Assembly: GCF_015751905.1 (NCBI RefSeq)
Contig: NZ_JADOUF010000001.1
Location: forward strand, 6,448,001 to 6,512,000
Direction of reading: 5' to 3'
DNA: 64,000 nt
Origin: Longispora fulva
GTDB lineage: Bacteria > Actinomycetota > Actinomycetes > Mycobacteriales > Micromonosporaceae
The notes under the pieces: generated by a model
Database searches by the model: none
The model's input: only the letters and a program-made list of their open reading frames with translations
What the model was told of the DNA's origin: nothing
Shown here: piece by piece, positions 25,127 through 34,037 of the stretch
How positions within the stretch are numbered: the first letter of the stretch is position 1
Layout: each line of letters opens with the position of its first letter
Made by a program: the position numbers and the translations under genes

Positions 25127-26560
25127 GTGGACGTTGGCACTCTGGTGACCAGGGCGGCCCGGCGGTACGCCGACCGGATCGCGCTGGACGGCCCCCAGGG
25201 CACGAGTACGTTCGCGGAGCTGGGGGACCGGGTCCAGCGGCTCGCGCGCGGGCTGCTGGAGCTGGGCCTGAAGCCGGGTGACCGGGTGCTGGACCTGCAG
25301 CCGAACCAGAACACGTACGTGGAGACGGATCTGGCGTTGGCCACGGCCGGCCTGGTCCGGGTGGCGCTGAACTACCGGCTGCACGCCGACGACTGGGCGC
25401 GGATCGCCGAGGACTCCGGGGCGGTGGGCATCATCCGCGACCCGAGGTACGACCCGGGCCTCGACCTGCCCCACCAGGTGGTGATCGGCGAGAACTACGA
25501 GCGGATCATGGCTGCGGGCTCCGTCGACGCGCACCACGAGCTGGTCAGCCTGAACTACACGTCCGGGACGACGGGCCGGCCGAAGGGCGTCCGGCGCACG
25601 CACCGCAACCGGTACGCGAGCCTGATGAACATGACCTACGACGTGCTCGGCGGTCCGCCCGGCCCCGACGACGTGTACCTGCACGCCGGGCCGATCACGC
25701 ACACGTCCGGGCTGTTCCTGCTGCCGTTCCTCGCGGCGGGCGCGACCCAGGTGATCCTGCCGCAGTTCGACGCGGCCTCGGTGGTGGACGCGGTGCGCAC
25801 CAAGGGGGTCACGCACACGGCACTCGTGCCGACGATGGTGGCCCGGCTGCTGGCGACCGGCGAGTCCCTGCCCGAGCTGCGGATGCTCGCCTACGCCGGG
25901 GCCCCGATGGCCCCGGAGCAGATCCGCCAGGCGATGGCCCAGCTGACCCCGAACCTGGTGCAGTACTACGGCCTGGTCGAGGCCATCCCGCCCGTGACGA
26001 TCCTGGACGCCGCCGACCACGCGCGCGACGACCTGCTGGCCAGCGCCGGCCGGCCGGGGATCGGGGTGGACCTGCGGATCGTCGACGAGGAGGGCCGCCC
26101 GGTGGCCGACGGCGTGATCGGCGAGGTGGTGACCCGCGGCGAGCACGTGATGGGCGGGTACTGGGGCGTGGCCGGCGACACGCACCGCGTCGTGCGGGAC
26201 GGCTGGCTGCACACCGGCGACCTGGGCCGGCTGGAGAACGACCGGCTGTGGCTCGTGGACCGCAAGGGCGACATGATCATCACGGGTGGGTACAACGTGT
26301 ACCCGAGTGAGGTCGAGGCCGTGATCGCCGAGGTGCCCGGCGTACGGGAGGTGGCGGTCATCGGGGTGGCCGATCCGGACTGGGGGCAGCGGATCGTGGC
26401 CCTCTACACCGGAACCGCCACGCCGGAGGAGGTCGACAAGCACTGCCGGAACCGGCTGGCGAGCTTCAAGAAGCCCAAGGAGATCCACGCCCGGGCGGAC
26501 TTCCCGCTGAACTCCACCGGCAAGATCGCGAAGAACGTGCTGCGAGCGGAATATGTCTGA
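25127..26560 (+). CDS. class I adenylate-forming acyl-CoA ligase
   Basis: The 477-residue ANL-superfamily enzyme has the AMP motif NYTSGTTGRPKGVRR, the A5 region YYGLVE, the hinge LVDRKGDMIITGGYNVYPSEVE, and a C-terminal catalytic Lys in NSTGKIAKN. It activates a carboxylic acid with ATP and transfers it to CoA. GTG 25127 starts one base after the previous stop, and the end overlaps the mutase start by eight bases, so translation is coupled. The length suggests medium-chain or aromatic acids rather than acetate, but this is inference. Confidence 0.88.
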   Translation: MDVGTLVTRAARRYADRIALDGPQGTSTFAELGDRVQRLARGLLELGLKPGDRVLDLQPNQNTYVETDLALATAGLVRVALNYRLHADDWARIAEDSGAVGIIRDPRYDPGLDLPHQVVIGENYERIMAAGSVDAHHELVSLNYTSGTTGRPKGVRRTHRNRYASLMNMTYDVLGGPPGPDDVYLHAGPITHTSGLFLLPFLAAGATQVILPQFDAASVVDAVRTKGVTHTALVPTMVARLLATGESLPELRMLAYAGAPMAPEQIRQAMAQLTPNLVQYYGLVEAIPPVTILDAADHARDDLLASAGRPGIGVDLRIVDEEGRPVADGVIGEVVTRGEHVMGGYWGVAGDTHRVVRDGWLHTGDLGRLENDRLWLVDRKGDMIITGGYNVYPSEVEAVIAEVPGVREVAVIGVADPDWGQRIVALYTGTATPEEVDKHCRNRLASFKKPKEIHARADFPLNSTGKIAKNVLRAEYV

Positions 26561-28037
26561 GCAGCCGGGCGAGTTTCCCTACACCCGGGGGATCAGCGAC
26601 ACCGCGAAGCCCTGGATCATGGGCCAGTACGCCGGATTCGGCTCGCCGGCCCAGTCCAACGCCCGGTTCCGCACCCTGCTCGACCAGGGCGTCACCGGCT
26701 TCTCCGTCGCGCTGGACCTGCCCACCCAGCTCGGTCTCGACTCCGACGACCCCAGGGCGCTCGGCGAGGTCGGCCGGGTCGGGGTCGCCATCGACTCGCT
26801 CGCCGACATCGAGATCCTGATGGCCGGCATCCCCCTGGAGAAGATCAGCCAGGTCCGCACGACCGCGAACTCCATCGGGTACCTGTGGACGGCGCTGTTC
26901 ACGGCGTTGGCGGAGAAGCGCGGCGTACACCCGAATGATTTCGGGTTGTTCATCCAGAACGACGTGTTGAAGGAGTTCGTGGCCAGGGGGACACAGATCT
27001 TCCCGCCCGCGCCGTCGCTGCGGCTGGCCGTGGACACCATCGAGCACTGCGTGCGGCACACCCCGCGCTGGGTGCCCCTGGCCATGTCCGGCTACCACAT
27101 CCGCGAGGCCGGCTCCAACGCCGCGCAGGAGATCGGGTACACCTTCGCCAACGCCATCGCCTACCTGGACGAGTGCGTGCGCCGGGGACTGTCGGTCGAC
27201 GCGGTGGCCCCGACGTTGTTCACGTTCCTGTCGGTGAACATGGACGTGCTCGGCGAGATCGCGAAGCTGCGCGCCGCCCGCCGGGTGTGGGCGCGGTTGG
27301 TGCGGTCCCGCTACGGGACCCAGGACCCCCGCAGCGAACAACTGCGGATCTTCGCGTTCACGGCCGGCAGCTCGCTCACCGCCCAGCAGCCGTTGAACAA
27401 CGTGGTCCGGGCGACCGCCGAGACGATCGCCGCCGCCCTCGGGGGCATCCAGACCATGCACGTCTCCGCGTACGACGAGGCGCTCGGCGTGCCCACCGAG
27501 GCCGCGGCGACCCTCGCGCTGCGTACCCAGCAGATCGTGGCCTTCGAGACCGGGCTCAACGGGGTGGTCGACCCGCTCGGCGGCGCGCCGTACGTGGAGG
27601 CCCTCACCGACGCCGTCGAGCGCGACATCCTCGACGTGATGGACGCCGTGGACCGCAGGGGCGGCGCGCTCGCGTGCATCGAGTCCGGGTACCTGGTCAG
27701 CGAGCTGTCCGACGCGGCGTACCAGCACGCCCAGGAGATCGAGTCCGGGGCGCGCACCGTCGTCGGGGTCAACGTCTACCAGGAGCCCAAGGGCCCGCTC
27801 GACGTGTTCGCCGTCGACCCGGAGATGGAGGCCGCACAGGTGGCTGCGGTGCGGGCCGTGCGGGCGTCGCGGGGGTCCGTGGCCGGCGTGCTCGGCGATG
27901 TCACGGACGCGGCGCTGGCCGGGGAGAACATCGTGCCGGCCTGTGTGGCGGCCGTCCGGGCGTACGCGACCATCGGGGAGGTCGTGGCGCGGCTGCGGGA
28001 CGTGCACGGGGCGTGGCAGCCCACGGGGATGTTCTAG
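26553..28037 (+). CDS. acyl-CoA mutase large (catalytic) subunit, coenzyme B12-dependent
   Basis: The 494-residue protein is the TIM-barrel catalytic part of methylmalonyl-CoA mutase-type enzymes. The active-site His of SGYHIREAG is residue 182. By alignment from memory, Y25 (QYAGFG) and R145 (VARGTQIFPP) correspond to Tyr89 and Arg207, which hold the carboxylate of methylmalonyl-CoA, so a dicarboxylic acyl-CoA is favoured over isobutyryl-CoA. It lacks a B12-binding domain, and no separate small subunit is encoded nearby. It is co-transcribed with two acyl-CoA synthetases. Confidence 0.87.
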   Translation: MSEQPGEFPYTRGISDTAKPWIMGQYAGFGSPAQSNARFRTLLDQGVTGFSVALDLPTQLGLDSDDPRALGEVGRVGVAIDSLADIEILMAGIPLEKISQVRTTANSIGYLWTALFTALAEKRGVHPNDFGLFIQNDVLKEFVARGTQIFPPAPSLRLAVDTIEHCVRHTPRWVPLAMSGYHIREAGSNAAQEIGYTFANAIAYLDECVRRGLSVDAVAPTLFTFLSVNMDVLGEIAKLRAARRVWARLVRSRYGTQDPRSEQLRIFAFTAGSSLTAQQPLNNVVRATAETIAAALGGIQTMHVSAYDEALGVPTEAAATLALRTQQIVAFETGLNGVVDPLGGAPYVEALTDAVERDILDVMDAVDRRGGALACIESGYLVSELSDAAYQHAQEIESGARTVVGVNVYQEPKGPLDVFAVDPEMEAAQVAAVRAVRASRGSVAGVLGDVTDAALAGENIVPACVAAVRAYATIGEVVARLRDVHGAWQPTGMF

Positions 28038-28070
28038 ACCGCAGGCCGGCCCCTGGGCTGGCGCCGGGTT

Positions 28071-28090
28071 GGGCCGGGCTGGCTCGGCCC
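28071..28090. terminator. weak hairpin between convergent genes
   Basis: GGGCCG (28071-28076) can pair with CGGCCC (28085-28090) across eight bases. It lies between the convergent mutase and methyltransferase genes. The short stem makes this tentative. Confidence 0.3.
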
Positions 28091-28094
28091 GGGG

Positions 28095-28802
28095 TCAGAC
28101 CCGGGCCACCACGAACACCGACTGGCCGAACGGCGCCCAGACCCGGTCCACGAGCCGGGCCACCGGGACCACCGCCGTGTCGTACAGCCGCAGGCCCAGC
28201 CCGTTGCGCGGGATCATCCGCAGCGCCTTCGCGCTCACGTACCAGGTCAGCAGGCCGATCGGGTTCACGTACCTGGCCATCTCGACGGTCAGCCCCGCCG
28301 CCTCGAACGCCGCGACGGCCGACTTCCGGGTGTACCTGCGCTGGTGTCCGATCGCGTGGTCGAACCGGCTCATCGCGGACGGGAACGCCGGCACCACCGC
28401 GACCACGGTCCCGCCGGGCCGCACGAAACCGCGCATCGACCGCAGCGCGCCCACGTCGTCGGCGATGTGCTCCAGCACGTTGAGGGACACCACAGAGGTG
28501 TACCGCGGCACCGGATCCGGCTCGCTGGGCAGCCCGAGCTGGCGGACGCTGATCGTCGGGTGCTCGTGGTAGCGGGCCTTGAGCTGGGCGAACCTGTCCG
28601 GTTCCGCCTCGCTGGCCGTCATCGCCGACAGGTGCGGGATCCACTCCTCCGCGTAGTCGCCGAGCCCGCTGCCGATCTCCAACGGGTGCTCGCCGAGGTG
28701 TGGCAGGGTGAGTTCTGCCAACCAACGCCGATATTTGCGGGCATCGCCCAGATCCTCCAGTACTGATGTCTGGAGTCCGGAGTCGCCGGCAATGATGGTC
28801 AC
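28095..28802 (-). CDS. class I SAM-dependent methyltransferase
   Basis: The protein has about 235 residues and a Rossmann methyltransferase core: motif I LEIGSGLGDYAEEW, an acidic loop after ASEAEPDRF, motif IV VVSLNVLEHIADD, and motif V GGTVVAVVPAFPSAMSRFDHAIGHQRRY. This last pattern occurs in methyltransferases encoded beside GT2 glycosyltransferases. GTG 28802 is preferred as start because the extra residues from ATG 28880 resemble non-coding sequence. It is divergent from the GT2 gene, which suggests a shared role in glycoconjugate or lipid-linked sugar metabolism. Confidence 0.8.
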   Translation of the reverse strand: MTIIAGDSGLQTSVLEDLGDARKYRRWLAELTLPHLGEHPLEIGSGLGDYAEEWIPHLSAMTASEAEPDRFAQLKARYHEHPTISVRQLGLPSEPDPVPRYTSVVSLNVLEHIADDVGALRSMRGFVRPGGTVVAVVPAFPSAMSRFDHAIGHQRRYTRKSAVAAFEAAGLTVEMARYVNPIGLLTWYVSAKALRMIPRNGLGLRLYDTAVVPVARLVDRVWAPFGQSVFVVARV

Positions 28803-28938
28803 CGTAGGAAATCTGGTCCCTCCACCGGCCCATGTCAAGGAGACTCGTGGGTTACTCACAGTCCGGGGGCAGTTCATCACACCTCACCGGTGGCAGTAGT
28901 CTGTCCATGTCCTGTCACCGATTCGCCCGGAGCTCTCT

Positions 28939-29634
28939 GTGAAGCTCTCGATCCTCATGCCGGTCTACAACGAGGAAGTCCGCGTTGCCGACGCCGTCAA
29001 GCAGGCGCTCAACGTCAACTACCCGTGCGAGATCGAGCTGGTCATCGTTGATGACGGGAGCAAGGACCGCACCGTCGAGATCCTGGCGGAGGTCGACGAC
29101 CCCCGGGTGAAGGTGTTCAAGCACCAGCGCAACCAGGGCAAGGGCGCGGCGATCCTGACCGCGGTGCACAGCGCCTCCGGTGACTACATGGTGATCCTGG
29201 ACGCCGACCTGGAGTACGACCCGAACGACATCCCCCGGCTCCTCCAGCCGGTGCTCGACGGACACGGCGAGGTCGTCTACGGCAACCGCAGCTTCGGCGG
29301 CCACAGCTCCTACTCGTTCTGGTACGTGATGGGCAACAAGGGCGTCACCCTCGCGGCGAACGTGCTGTTCAACTCGTACATCGGCGACCTGGAGACCTGC
29401 TACAAGCTGATGCCGGTCGCGCTGTACAAGTCGCTGAACGTCAAGTCCCGCGGCTTCGGCATGGAGGCCGAGGTCACCGGCAAACTGCTCCGCCGGGGCG
29501 TGCGGCCCTTCGAGGTGCCGATCTCCTACCGGGCCCGGTCCCGCGAGGAGGGCAAGAAGATCACGTGGAAGGACGGCGTCGAGGCGCTCTGGATCCTGAC
29601 CCGTGAGCGGGCCCGCCGGAAGCCCCGCAAGTAA
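28939..29634 (+). CDS. family 2 glycosyltransferase
   Basis: The 231-residue GT-A fold enzyme starts LSILMPVYNEEVRVADAV and has the nucleotide-binding VDDGSKDRT, the DxD-like VILDADLEYDP, and the acceptor-side CYKLMPVALYKSL. It has no C-terminal membrane helices, resembling polyprenyl-phosphate mannose synthases of the short type. It probably transfers a sugar from a nucleotide donor to polyprenyl phosphate. GTG 28939 is preceded by GGAG. The neighbouring divergent methyltransferase is a common companion. Confidence 0.87.
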   Translation: MKLSILMPVYNEEVRVADAVKQALNVNYPCEIELVIVDDGSKDRTVEILAEVDDPRVKVFKHQRNQGKGAAILTAVHSASGDYMVILDADLEYDPNDIPRLLQPVLDGHGEVVYGNRSFGGHSSYSFWYVMGNKGVTLAANVLFNSYIGDLETCYKLMPVALYKSLNVKSRGFGMEAEVTGKLLRRGVRPFEVPISYRARSREEGKKITWKDGVEALWILTRERARRKPRK

Positions 29635-29728
29635 AGATCAGGTCACGTGCTCAACCGGCAACCCGGTCGAACGCGTCATTCTGGGTAGACGCATCCCCAC
29701 CCGACCGGGTGCGTCCGGAGGTCTACCC

Positions 29729-30658
29729 ATGAAGAGCGCCGCAACCCTCGGCCTCGCACTGGTACTGACTCTTGCGGGCTGCGCGGTCACGGACGAGCGC
29801 GGACCGGCGACCGCCGCGCCCACGGCCCGACCCACGGCGGTCTCCCCGATCCCGGCCCTGTCGTCGCCGCGCGGGGCGGAGGCCACCCCCGGCTGCGGCG
29901 GCTGGCCGTGCGAGTGGGCGGCGCGCTTCCAGCAGGCCACCGCGCGGATCGCGGCCAGTCCCGGCCAGCTCGGCCTCGTGCTCCGCGACCGGGTGACCGG
30001 CGCGACCTGGCAGGCGGGGGCCGCCGACCAGACCAGCTGGACCGGGTCGACGATCAAACTCGCGATGGCCGTGTACGTGCTGGAGCAGTCCCGGGCCGGC
30101 GCGGTCACCCTCGGCCCCGGCGACCGCGAGGACATCGCCGACATGCTCTCGGTGTCCGACGACGAGGCGGCCGACCGGATCTGGGCCGGCTTCGGCGAGC
30201 AGGGCATGCTGCCGGTCTTCCAGGGCCGCTACGGCATGTCCGGCCTCGCGATGGAGGGCGAGAACGACGACTGGGGCGCGCTGGTCTGCCGGCCCGACGA
30301 CCTGGCGAACCTGATGGCGTACGTGCTGGGCTCCCTGAACTCCGAGGACCGGGCGTACGTGGTCGGGGCGATGCGGCACGTGGCGGAGATCCAGCACTGG
30401 GGGGTGTGGTCCGTCGGGCCGGCCCTGGAGCCCGGGGTGAAGAACGGCTGGCTGGAGGACTCCTACGACGACGAGAGCCACTGGGACACCAGCACCGTCG
30501 GGTTCGTGGGCGCCGGTCAGCGATACATCCTGGCGATCATGTACCAGATGCCGACCGGGGAGGACTCCCTCGAGCGCGGGGTGCGGACGCTCAGTGATCT
30601 CGCGGCGGCGCTGTTCGGCCAGGCCACGCCAGCGCCCGCAGTGGTCCGACCGAGCTGA
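29729..30658 (+). CDS. serine hydrolase lipoprotein (beta-lactamase/PBP-like)
   Basis: The 309-residue protein has a lipoprotein signal ending LAGC (Cys 18), a Pro/Ala-rich linker, then a class A beta-lactamase-like domain. The SxxK motif is STIK (107-110), the SDN-like motif is SDD (143-145), and the KTG-like motif is KNG near GVKNGWLEDSY. It should be anchored on the outside of the cell membrane. Whether it hydrolyses beta-lactams or acts on peptidoglycan cannot be told. ATG 29729 has GGAGG nine bases upstream. Confidence 0.82.
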   Translation: MKSAATLGLALVLTLAGCAVTDERGPATAAPTARPTAVSPIPALSSPRGAEATPGCGGWPCEWAARFQQATARIAASPGQLGLVLRDRVTGATWQAGAADQTSWTGSTIKLAMAVYVLEQSRAGAVTLGPGDREDIADMLSVSDDEAADRIWAGFGEQGMLPVFQGRYGMSGLAMEGENDDWGALVCRPDDLANLMAYVLGSLNSEDRAYVVGAMRHVAEIQHWGVWSVGPALEPGVKNGWLEDSYDDESHWDTSTVGFVGAGQRYILAIMYQMPTGEDSLERGVRTLSDLAAALFGQATPAPAVVRPS

Positions 30659-30680
30659 GGGCCCGTCTGCGGTCGGGCCC
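30659..30680. terminator. hairpin between convergent genes
   Basis: GGGCCCG (30659-30665) pairs with CGGGCCC (30674-30680) across an 8-base loop, between the convergent lipoprotein and transketolase genes. It probably ends both transcripts. Confidence 0.5.
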
Positions 30681-30692
30681 GTCCGCTCCGGC

Positions 30693-31556
30693 TCAGTCGC
30701 CGAGGAAGCCGGTGATCGACGCGCGCAGGCCCGCCGGGTCCAGGCCGTGCAGCCGGTCGTGGTCGGCCGGGGTGCCGTACACCCGGAGTTCCTCGCGGCC
30801 CACCCCGAGCGACAGCAGCCGGCGCGGCCGGTCGTTGAGCGCGTCGTAGACCAGGTGCGCGGACGTGCCGGCCAGGTACGGCTCCACGACCACCAGCTCC
30901 GGAGTGGTGACCAGGGCCCGCAGGCCGGCGACGTCCAACGGCCGGGGCGTCGCCGTGTAGGCCACGGTCACGTCCAGCCCCTCCGTCGCGGCGAGAACGT
31001 TGTCCAGGGCCGGACCGACCGCGAGGACGAGCGGGCCATCGTCGCCTCTGACCTTGTGCAGCTCCGGCGCGTGCGCCTCCCGGTTCGTCCGGGTCGACAG
31101 CCGGATGTAGACCTGCTCGTCACCCGCGACGGCGGACCGCAGCAGGCCGTCGACCTCGTCCCCGTGGCCCGGCACGTGCACCCGCCAGCCGGGCATCGTG
31201 TCCAGCAGGGCGACGTCCCTGGGCGACATGTGGGTGTAGCCGCCCTCCGTCCAGTCGTACGACGCGCCGACGCTCACCAGGACCCCCGTGACGCCCTGGT
31301 GACCGAAGTCGAGCTTGACCTGCTCGAAGGCCCGCTCCACGAGGAACGGCGCGTAGGTGTGCACGATCGGCCGCAGCCCGGCCAGGGCCAGCCCTCCGGC
31401 CACCCCGACCATCAGCTGCTCGCGGATGCCCACGTTGACGAGTCTTTCGCTGCGCACGTCGTCGAAGGCGGCCGAGGAGATGTCGGCGAGCACCACGGCC
31501 ACCCGGGGGTCCTCGTCGAGGAGGGCCGTGGTGGTCTCGATGAAGGAGTTACGCAT
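30693..31556 (-). CDS. transketolase, C-terminal subunit
   Basis: The 287-residue protein has the pyrimidine-binding domain (VNVGIREQLMVGVAGGLALAGLRPIVHTYAPFL, with the Glu that activates thiamine diphosphate) and the C-terminal domain of transketolase. It is the second half of a split enzyme; its start overlaps the end of the N-terminal subunit gene by eight bases. Together they would carry out thiamine-diphosphate-dependent two-carbon transfer between sugars. Split transketolases are often pathway-specific rather than housekeeping. Confidence 0.87.
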   Translation of the reverse strand: MRNSFIETTTALLDEDPRVAVVLADISSAAFDDVRSERLVNVGIREQLMVGVAGGLALAGLRPIVHTYAPFLVERAFEQVKLDFGHQGVTGVLVSVGASYDWTEGGYTHMSPRDVALLDTMPGWRVHVPGHGDEVDGLLRSAVAGDEQVYIRLSTRTNREAHAPELHKVRGDDGPLVLAVGPALDNVLAATEGLDVTVAYTATPRPLDVAGLRALVTTPELVVVEPYLAGTSAHLVYDALNDRPRRLLSLGVGREELRVYGTPADHDRLHGLDPAGLRASITGFLGD

Positions 31557-32220
31557 TCTTGGGCTCCACGAGTGCGACGACCACGTGCGGCCGGCCGGGA
31601 AGGAGGGTGGTGAGCGCGGTTTCGAGGGCGTCGTGGTCGCGGCCGTCGACGGTGGCGGTGGACCAGCCGTTCACGGCGAACCGGGACGCGATGCCGCCGG
31701 GCCAGCCGTGGCTCGCCGAGGAGTTGTCGACGACCACGGCGACGAGGTTGTCGAGGCCGGTGGCCCCGGCGTACGCGATTGCCTCGTGGTTGGAGCCCTC
31801 GTCCAGTTCGGCGTCACCGAGGAGGACGTAGACCCTGGGGGTGGTCAGGCCCTGCAGGCGCAGGCCCAGCGCGGTACCCGTCGCCAGGGGGAGGCCGTGG
31901 CCCAGCGACCCGGCGGACATCTCCACGCCCGGGACCAGTATCCGGTCCGGGTGGTGGCCCAGCGGGCTGGTCACCATGGCCGCGTCGTCCAGCCACTCGG
32001 CGGGGAAGAAGCCCTTGTCGGCGAGTACCGCGTAGAACAGCGCCGGCCCGTGCCCCTTGGACAGGAAGAACCGGTCGCGGTCGTCAGCGTCGGGCTTGGC
32101 CGGGTCGATCCGCAGCACCCGGTCGTAGAGCGTCCACAGCACGTCCATCGTGGACGTGGCGCTCGGCAGGTGCTTGTCGTCCCCGGTGAATCTCTGCCGC
32201 AGGGCGAGGAGTTGTTCCAT
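31549..32220 (-). CDS. transketolase, N-terminal subunit
   Basis: The 223-residue protein holds the diphosphate-binding domain: FFLSKGHGPALFYAVLADKG, then EMSAGSLGHGLPLATGTALG, and the thiamine motif GDAELDEGSNHEAIAYAGATGLDNLVAVVVDNS. ATG 32220 was chosen over TTG 32241. It is divergent from a SoxR-type regulator, with a SoxR-like box in the short gap. It may therefore respond to redox stress, which is unusual for a transketolase. Confidence 0.86.
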   Translation of the reverse strand: MEQLLALRQRFTGDDKHLPSATSTMDVLWTLYDRVLRIDPAKPDADDRDRFFLSKGHGPALFYAVLADKGFFPAEWLDDAAMVTSPLGHHPDRILVPGVEMSAGSLGHGLPLATGTALGLRLQGLTTPRVYVLLGDAELDEGSNHEAIAYAGATGLDNLVAVVVDNSSASHGWPGGIASRFAVNGWSTATVDGRDHDALETALTTLLPGRPHVVVALVEPKNA

Positions 32221-32237
32221 GCCGCTAGACTGCAAGT

Positions 32238-32251
32238 TCAAGTTGACTTGA
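32238..32251. promoter_or_regulatory. SoxR-type operator
   Basis: TCAAGTTGACTTGA has perfect six-base arms about a TG centre and matches the core of SoxR boxes (CTCAAGT..ACTTGAG). It lies in the 44-base gap between the divergent transketolase and SoxR-like genes. On the plus strand its centre contains TTGACT, a possible -35. Confidence 0.65.
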
Positions 32252-32264
32252 GCTCAAGGGGCCT

Positions 32265-32702
32265 GTGACGGTGGACACTCTCACGATCGGCGATCTCGCG
32301 CACCGCAGCGGCGTGGCACCGTCAGCGCTCCGGTTCTACGAGGACAAGGGCCTGATCCACTCGACGAGGACCAGCGGCAACCAGCGGCGGTACGGGCGAG
32401 CGGAACTCCGCCGGGTCTCCTTCATCCGGATCGCCCAACAGGTCGGGCTGTCCCTCGACGAGATCGCGGCGGCGCTGGCCTCGCTGCCGGAGAACCGGAC
32501 GCCGACCAAGGCCGACTGGGAGCGGTTGTCGCGGAAGTGGCAGACCCGGCTGGACGAGCAGATCGCGCTCATCCAGCGGCTGCGCGACCGGCTGGACGGA
32601 TGCATCGGGTGCGGGTGCCTGTCGTTGCGGAAGTGCGCGCTGTCCAACCCGGGCGACGAGTACGCGACCCAGGGGCCCGGGCCGCGTTTCCTCGTCAAGT
32701 AG
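32265..32702 (+). CDS. soxR: redox-sensitive MerR-family regulator, SoxR type
   Basis: The 145-residue protein has a MerR winged helix (LTIGDLAHRSGVAPSALRFYEDKGLI...NQRRYGRAELRRVSFI), a dimerisation helix, and the SoxR iron-sulfur motif C-x2-C-x-C-x5-C at Cys 113, 116, 118 and 124. The [2Fe-2S] cluster is oxidised by redox-cycling compounds, switching on target promoters. In actinomycetes SoxR responds to pigments and quinones; the quinone oxidoreductase gene downstream (convergent) and the divergent transketolase are candidate targets. The SoxR box in front supports autoregulation. Confidence 0.92.
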   Translation: MTVDTLTIGDLAHRSGVAPSALRFYEDKGLIHSTRTSGNQRRYGRAELRRVSFIRIAQQVGLSLDEIAAALASLPENRTPTKADWERLSRKWQTRLDEQIALIQRLRDRLDGCIGCGCLSLRKCALSNPGDEYATQGPGPRFLVK

Positions 32703-32706
32703 TTCG

Positions 32707-33660
32707 TCAGAGGGTGAGCAGCACCTTGCCGACGTGCGCGTTGGCCTCGACCACCCGGTGCGCCTCGGCGGCCTCCGTCAGCGGCAGCCGCCGGTCGATC
32801 ACCGGCAGCACCTTCCCCGCCTCGACCAACGGCCAGACCTGCTCGCGGACCTCCGCGATGATCTCGCGCTTGTTCTCGACCGGCCGGGCCCGCAGCGTCG
32901 TGGCGGCGATCCACGCGCGCTTGGCCATCAACCGGCGCAGGTCGAACTCGGCCTTCACCCCGCCCTGGGTGCCGATCATCGTCAGCCGCCCGCCCGGGGC
33001 CAGCGCCTCGATGTTGCGCTCCAGGTACGACGCGCCCATGATGTCCAGGATCACGTCCGCGCTGACCAGGTCCTCGAACTCCTCCGACCGGTAGTCGATC
33101 GTCAGGTCCGCGCCCAGCGCCCGCAGCGCGTCGTGCTTGGCCGCGCTCGCCGTCGCCGCCACCTTCGCTCCCCACGCCTTGGCCAACTGGATCGCGAACG
33201 TGCCGATCCCGCTGGCCCCGCCGTGCACCAGGAACTGCTCCCCGGCCTTCAACCCGGCCAGCGCGAAGACGTTCGACCAGACCGTGGCGGCCACTTCCGG
33301 CAGGGCTGCGGCGTCGGCCAGTTCGACATTTCCGGGTACCGGGAGCAGCAGGCCGGCGTCGGCGACCACCTTCTCGGCGTACCCGCCGCCGGGCAGCAAC
33401 GCGCACACCTCGTCGCCCACGTGCCAGCCGGTCACGCCGGCCCCCAGCCCGATGATCCGCCCCGAGCACTCCAGCCCCGGCCACGCCGGCGACCCGGGCG
33501 GGGCCGGGTACTTCCCCTGGCGTTGGAGCAGGTCCGCGCGGTTGACGGCGGTGGCGGCCACCTCGATCAGGACCTCGCCGGGGCCGGGGACGGGGTCGTC
33601 GACCTCTGCCCAGGTGAGGACGTCGGGGTCGCCGAAGGTGGGGAGTGTCATCGCGTACAT
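32707..33660 (-). CDS. NAD(P)H-quinone oxidoreductase (zinc-free MDR family)
   Basis: The 317-residue medium-chain dehydrogenase/reductase is of the PIG3/quinone-oxidoreductase type. Conserved blocks are NRADLLQRQGKYPAPPGSP, GLECSGRIIGLG and the nucleotide fold VHGGASGIGTFAIQLAKAWG. The zinc ligands of alcohol dehydrogenases are absent. It should reduce quinones using NADPH. Its stop lies four bases from the convergent soxR stop, a setting that fits quinone-linked redox stress. TAGGTT (complement of 33667-33672) is six bases before the ATG. Confidence 0.9.
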   Translation of the reverse strand: MYAMTLPTFGDPDVLTWAEVDDPVPGPGEVLIEVAATAVNRADLLQRQGKYPAPPGSPAWPGLECSGRIIGLGAGVTGWHVGDEVCALLPGGGYAEKVVADAGLLLPVPGNVELADAAALPEVAATVWSNVFALAGLKAGEQFLVHGGASGIGTFAIQLAKAWGAKVAATASAAKHDALRALGADLTIDYRSEEFEDLVSADVILDIMGASYLERNIEALAPGGRLTMIGTQGGVKAEFDLRRLMAKRAWIAATTLRARPVENKREIIAEVREQVWPLVEAGKVLPVIDRRLPLTEAAEAHRVVEANAHVGKVLLTL

Positions 33661-33926
33661 GCCCTGAACCTAGCGCGCCGGCTCACCACGCACGCGCCGA
33701 CGGCCGGAGGAGAGGGCCATCCCTCCCCCGGCCAGGTGCCCACCGCGTCGATGGGCAGGAAGAGATCACCGGCGAGCTGGTCACGGTCGCTCTCACCGGG
33801 GCGATCGAATCTGGCAGACTATGCGTCGGGAACGGGCAGTCCGCGGACGCGTCCGGACCCGCTGCGGGACAGTCGCGGGACACGCCTCAGCCAGAGGCGG
33901 CGTGTTCGGGGTGTTCATGCAGGTCA

Positions 33927-34009
33927 GGAGGGCTCGCCTAGTGGCCGATGGCGCTGGTCTTGAAAACCGGTAAGGGAAACCTTCGTGGGTTCGAATCCCA
34001 CGCCCTCCG
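33927..34009 (+). tRNA. tRNA-Ser(TGA)
   Basis: The acceptor stem GGAGGGC pairs with GCCCTCC, the anticodon loop CTTGAAA carries TGA at 33961-33963, and a long variable arm (class II) and T-loop GTTCGAATC are present. CCA is not encoded. It reads UCA and related serine codons. Confidence 0.93.
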
Positions 34010-34037
34010 CTGTGACATACGTCTGGACACGCAGATG

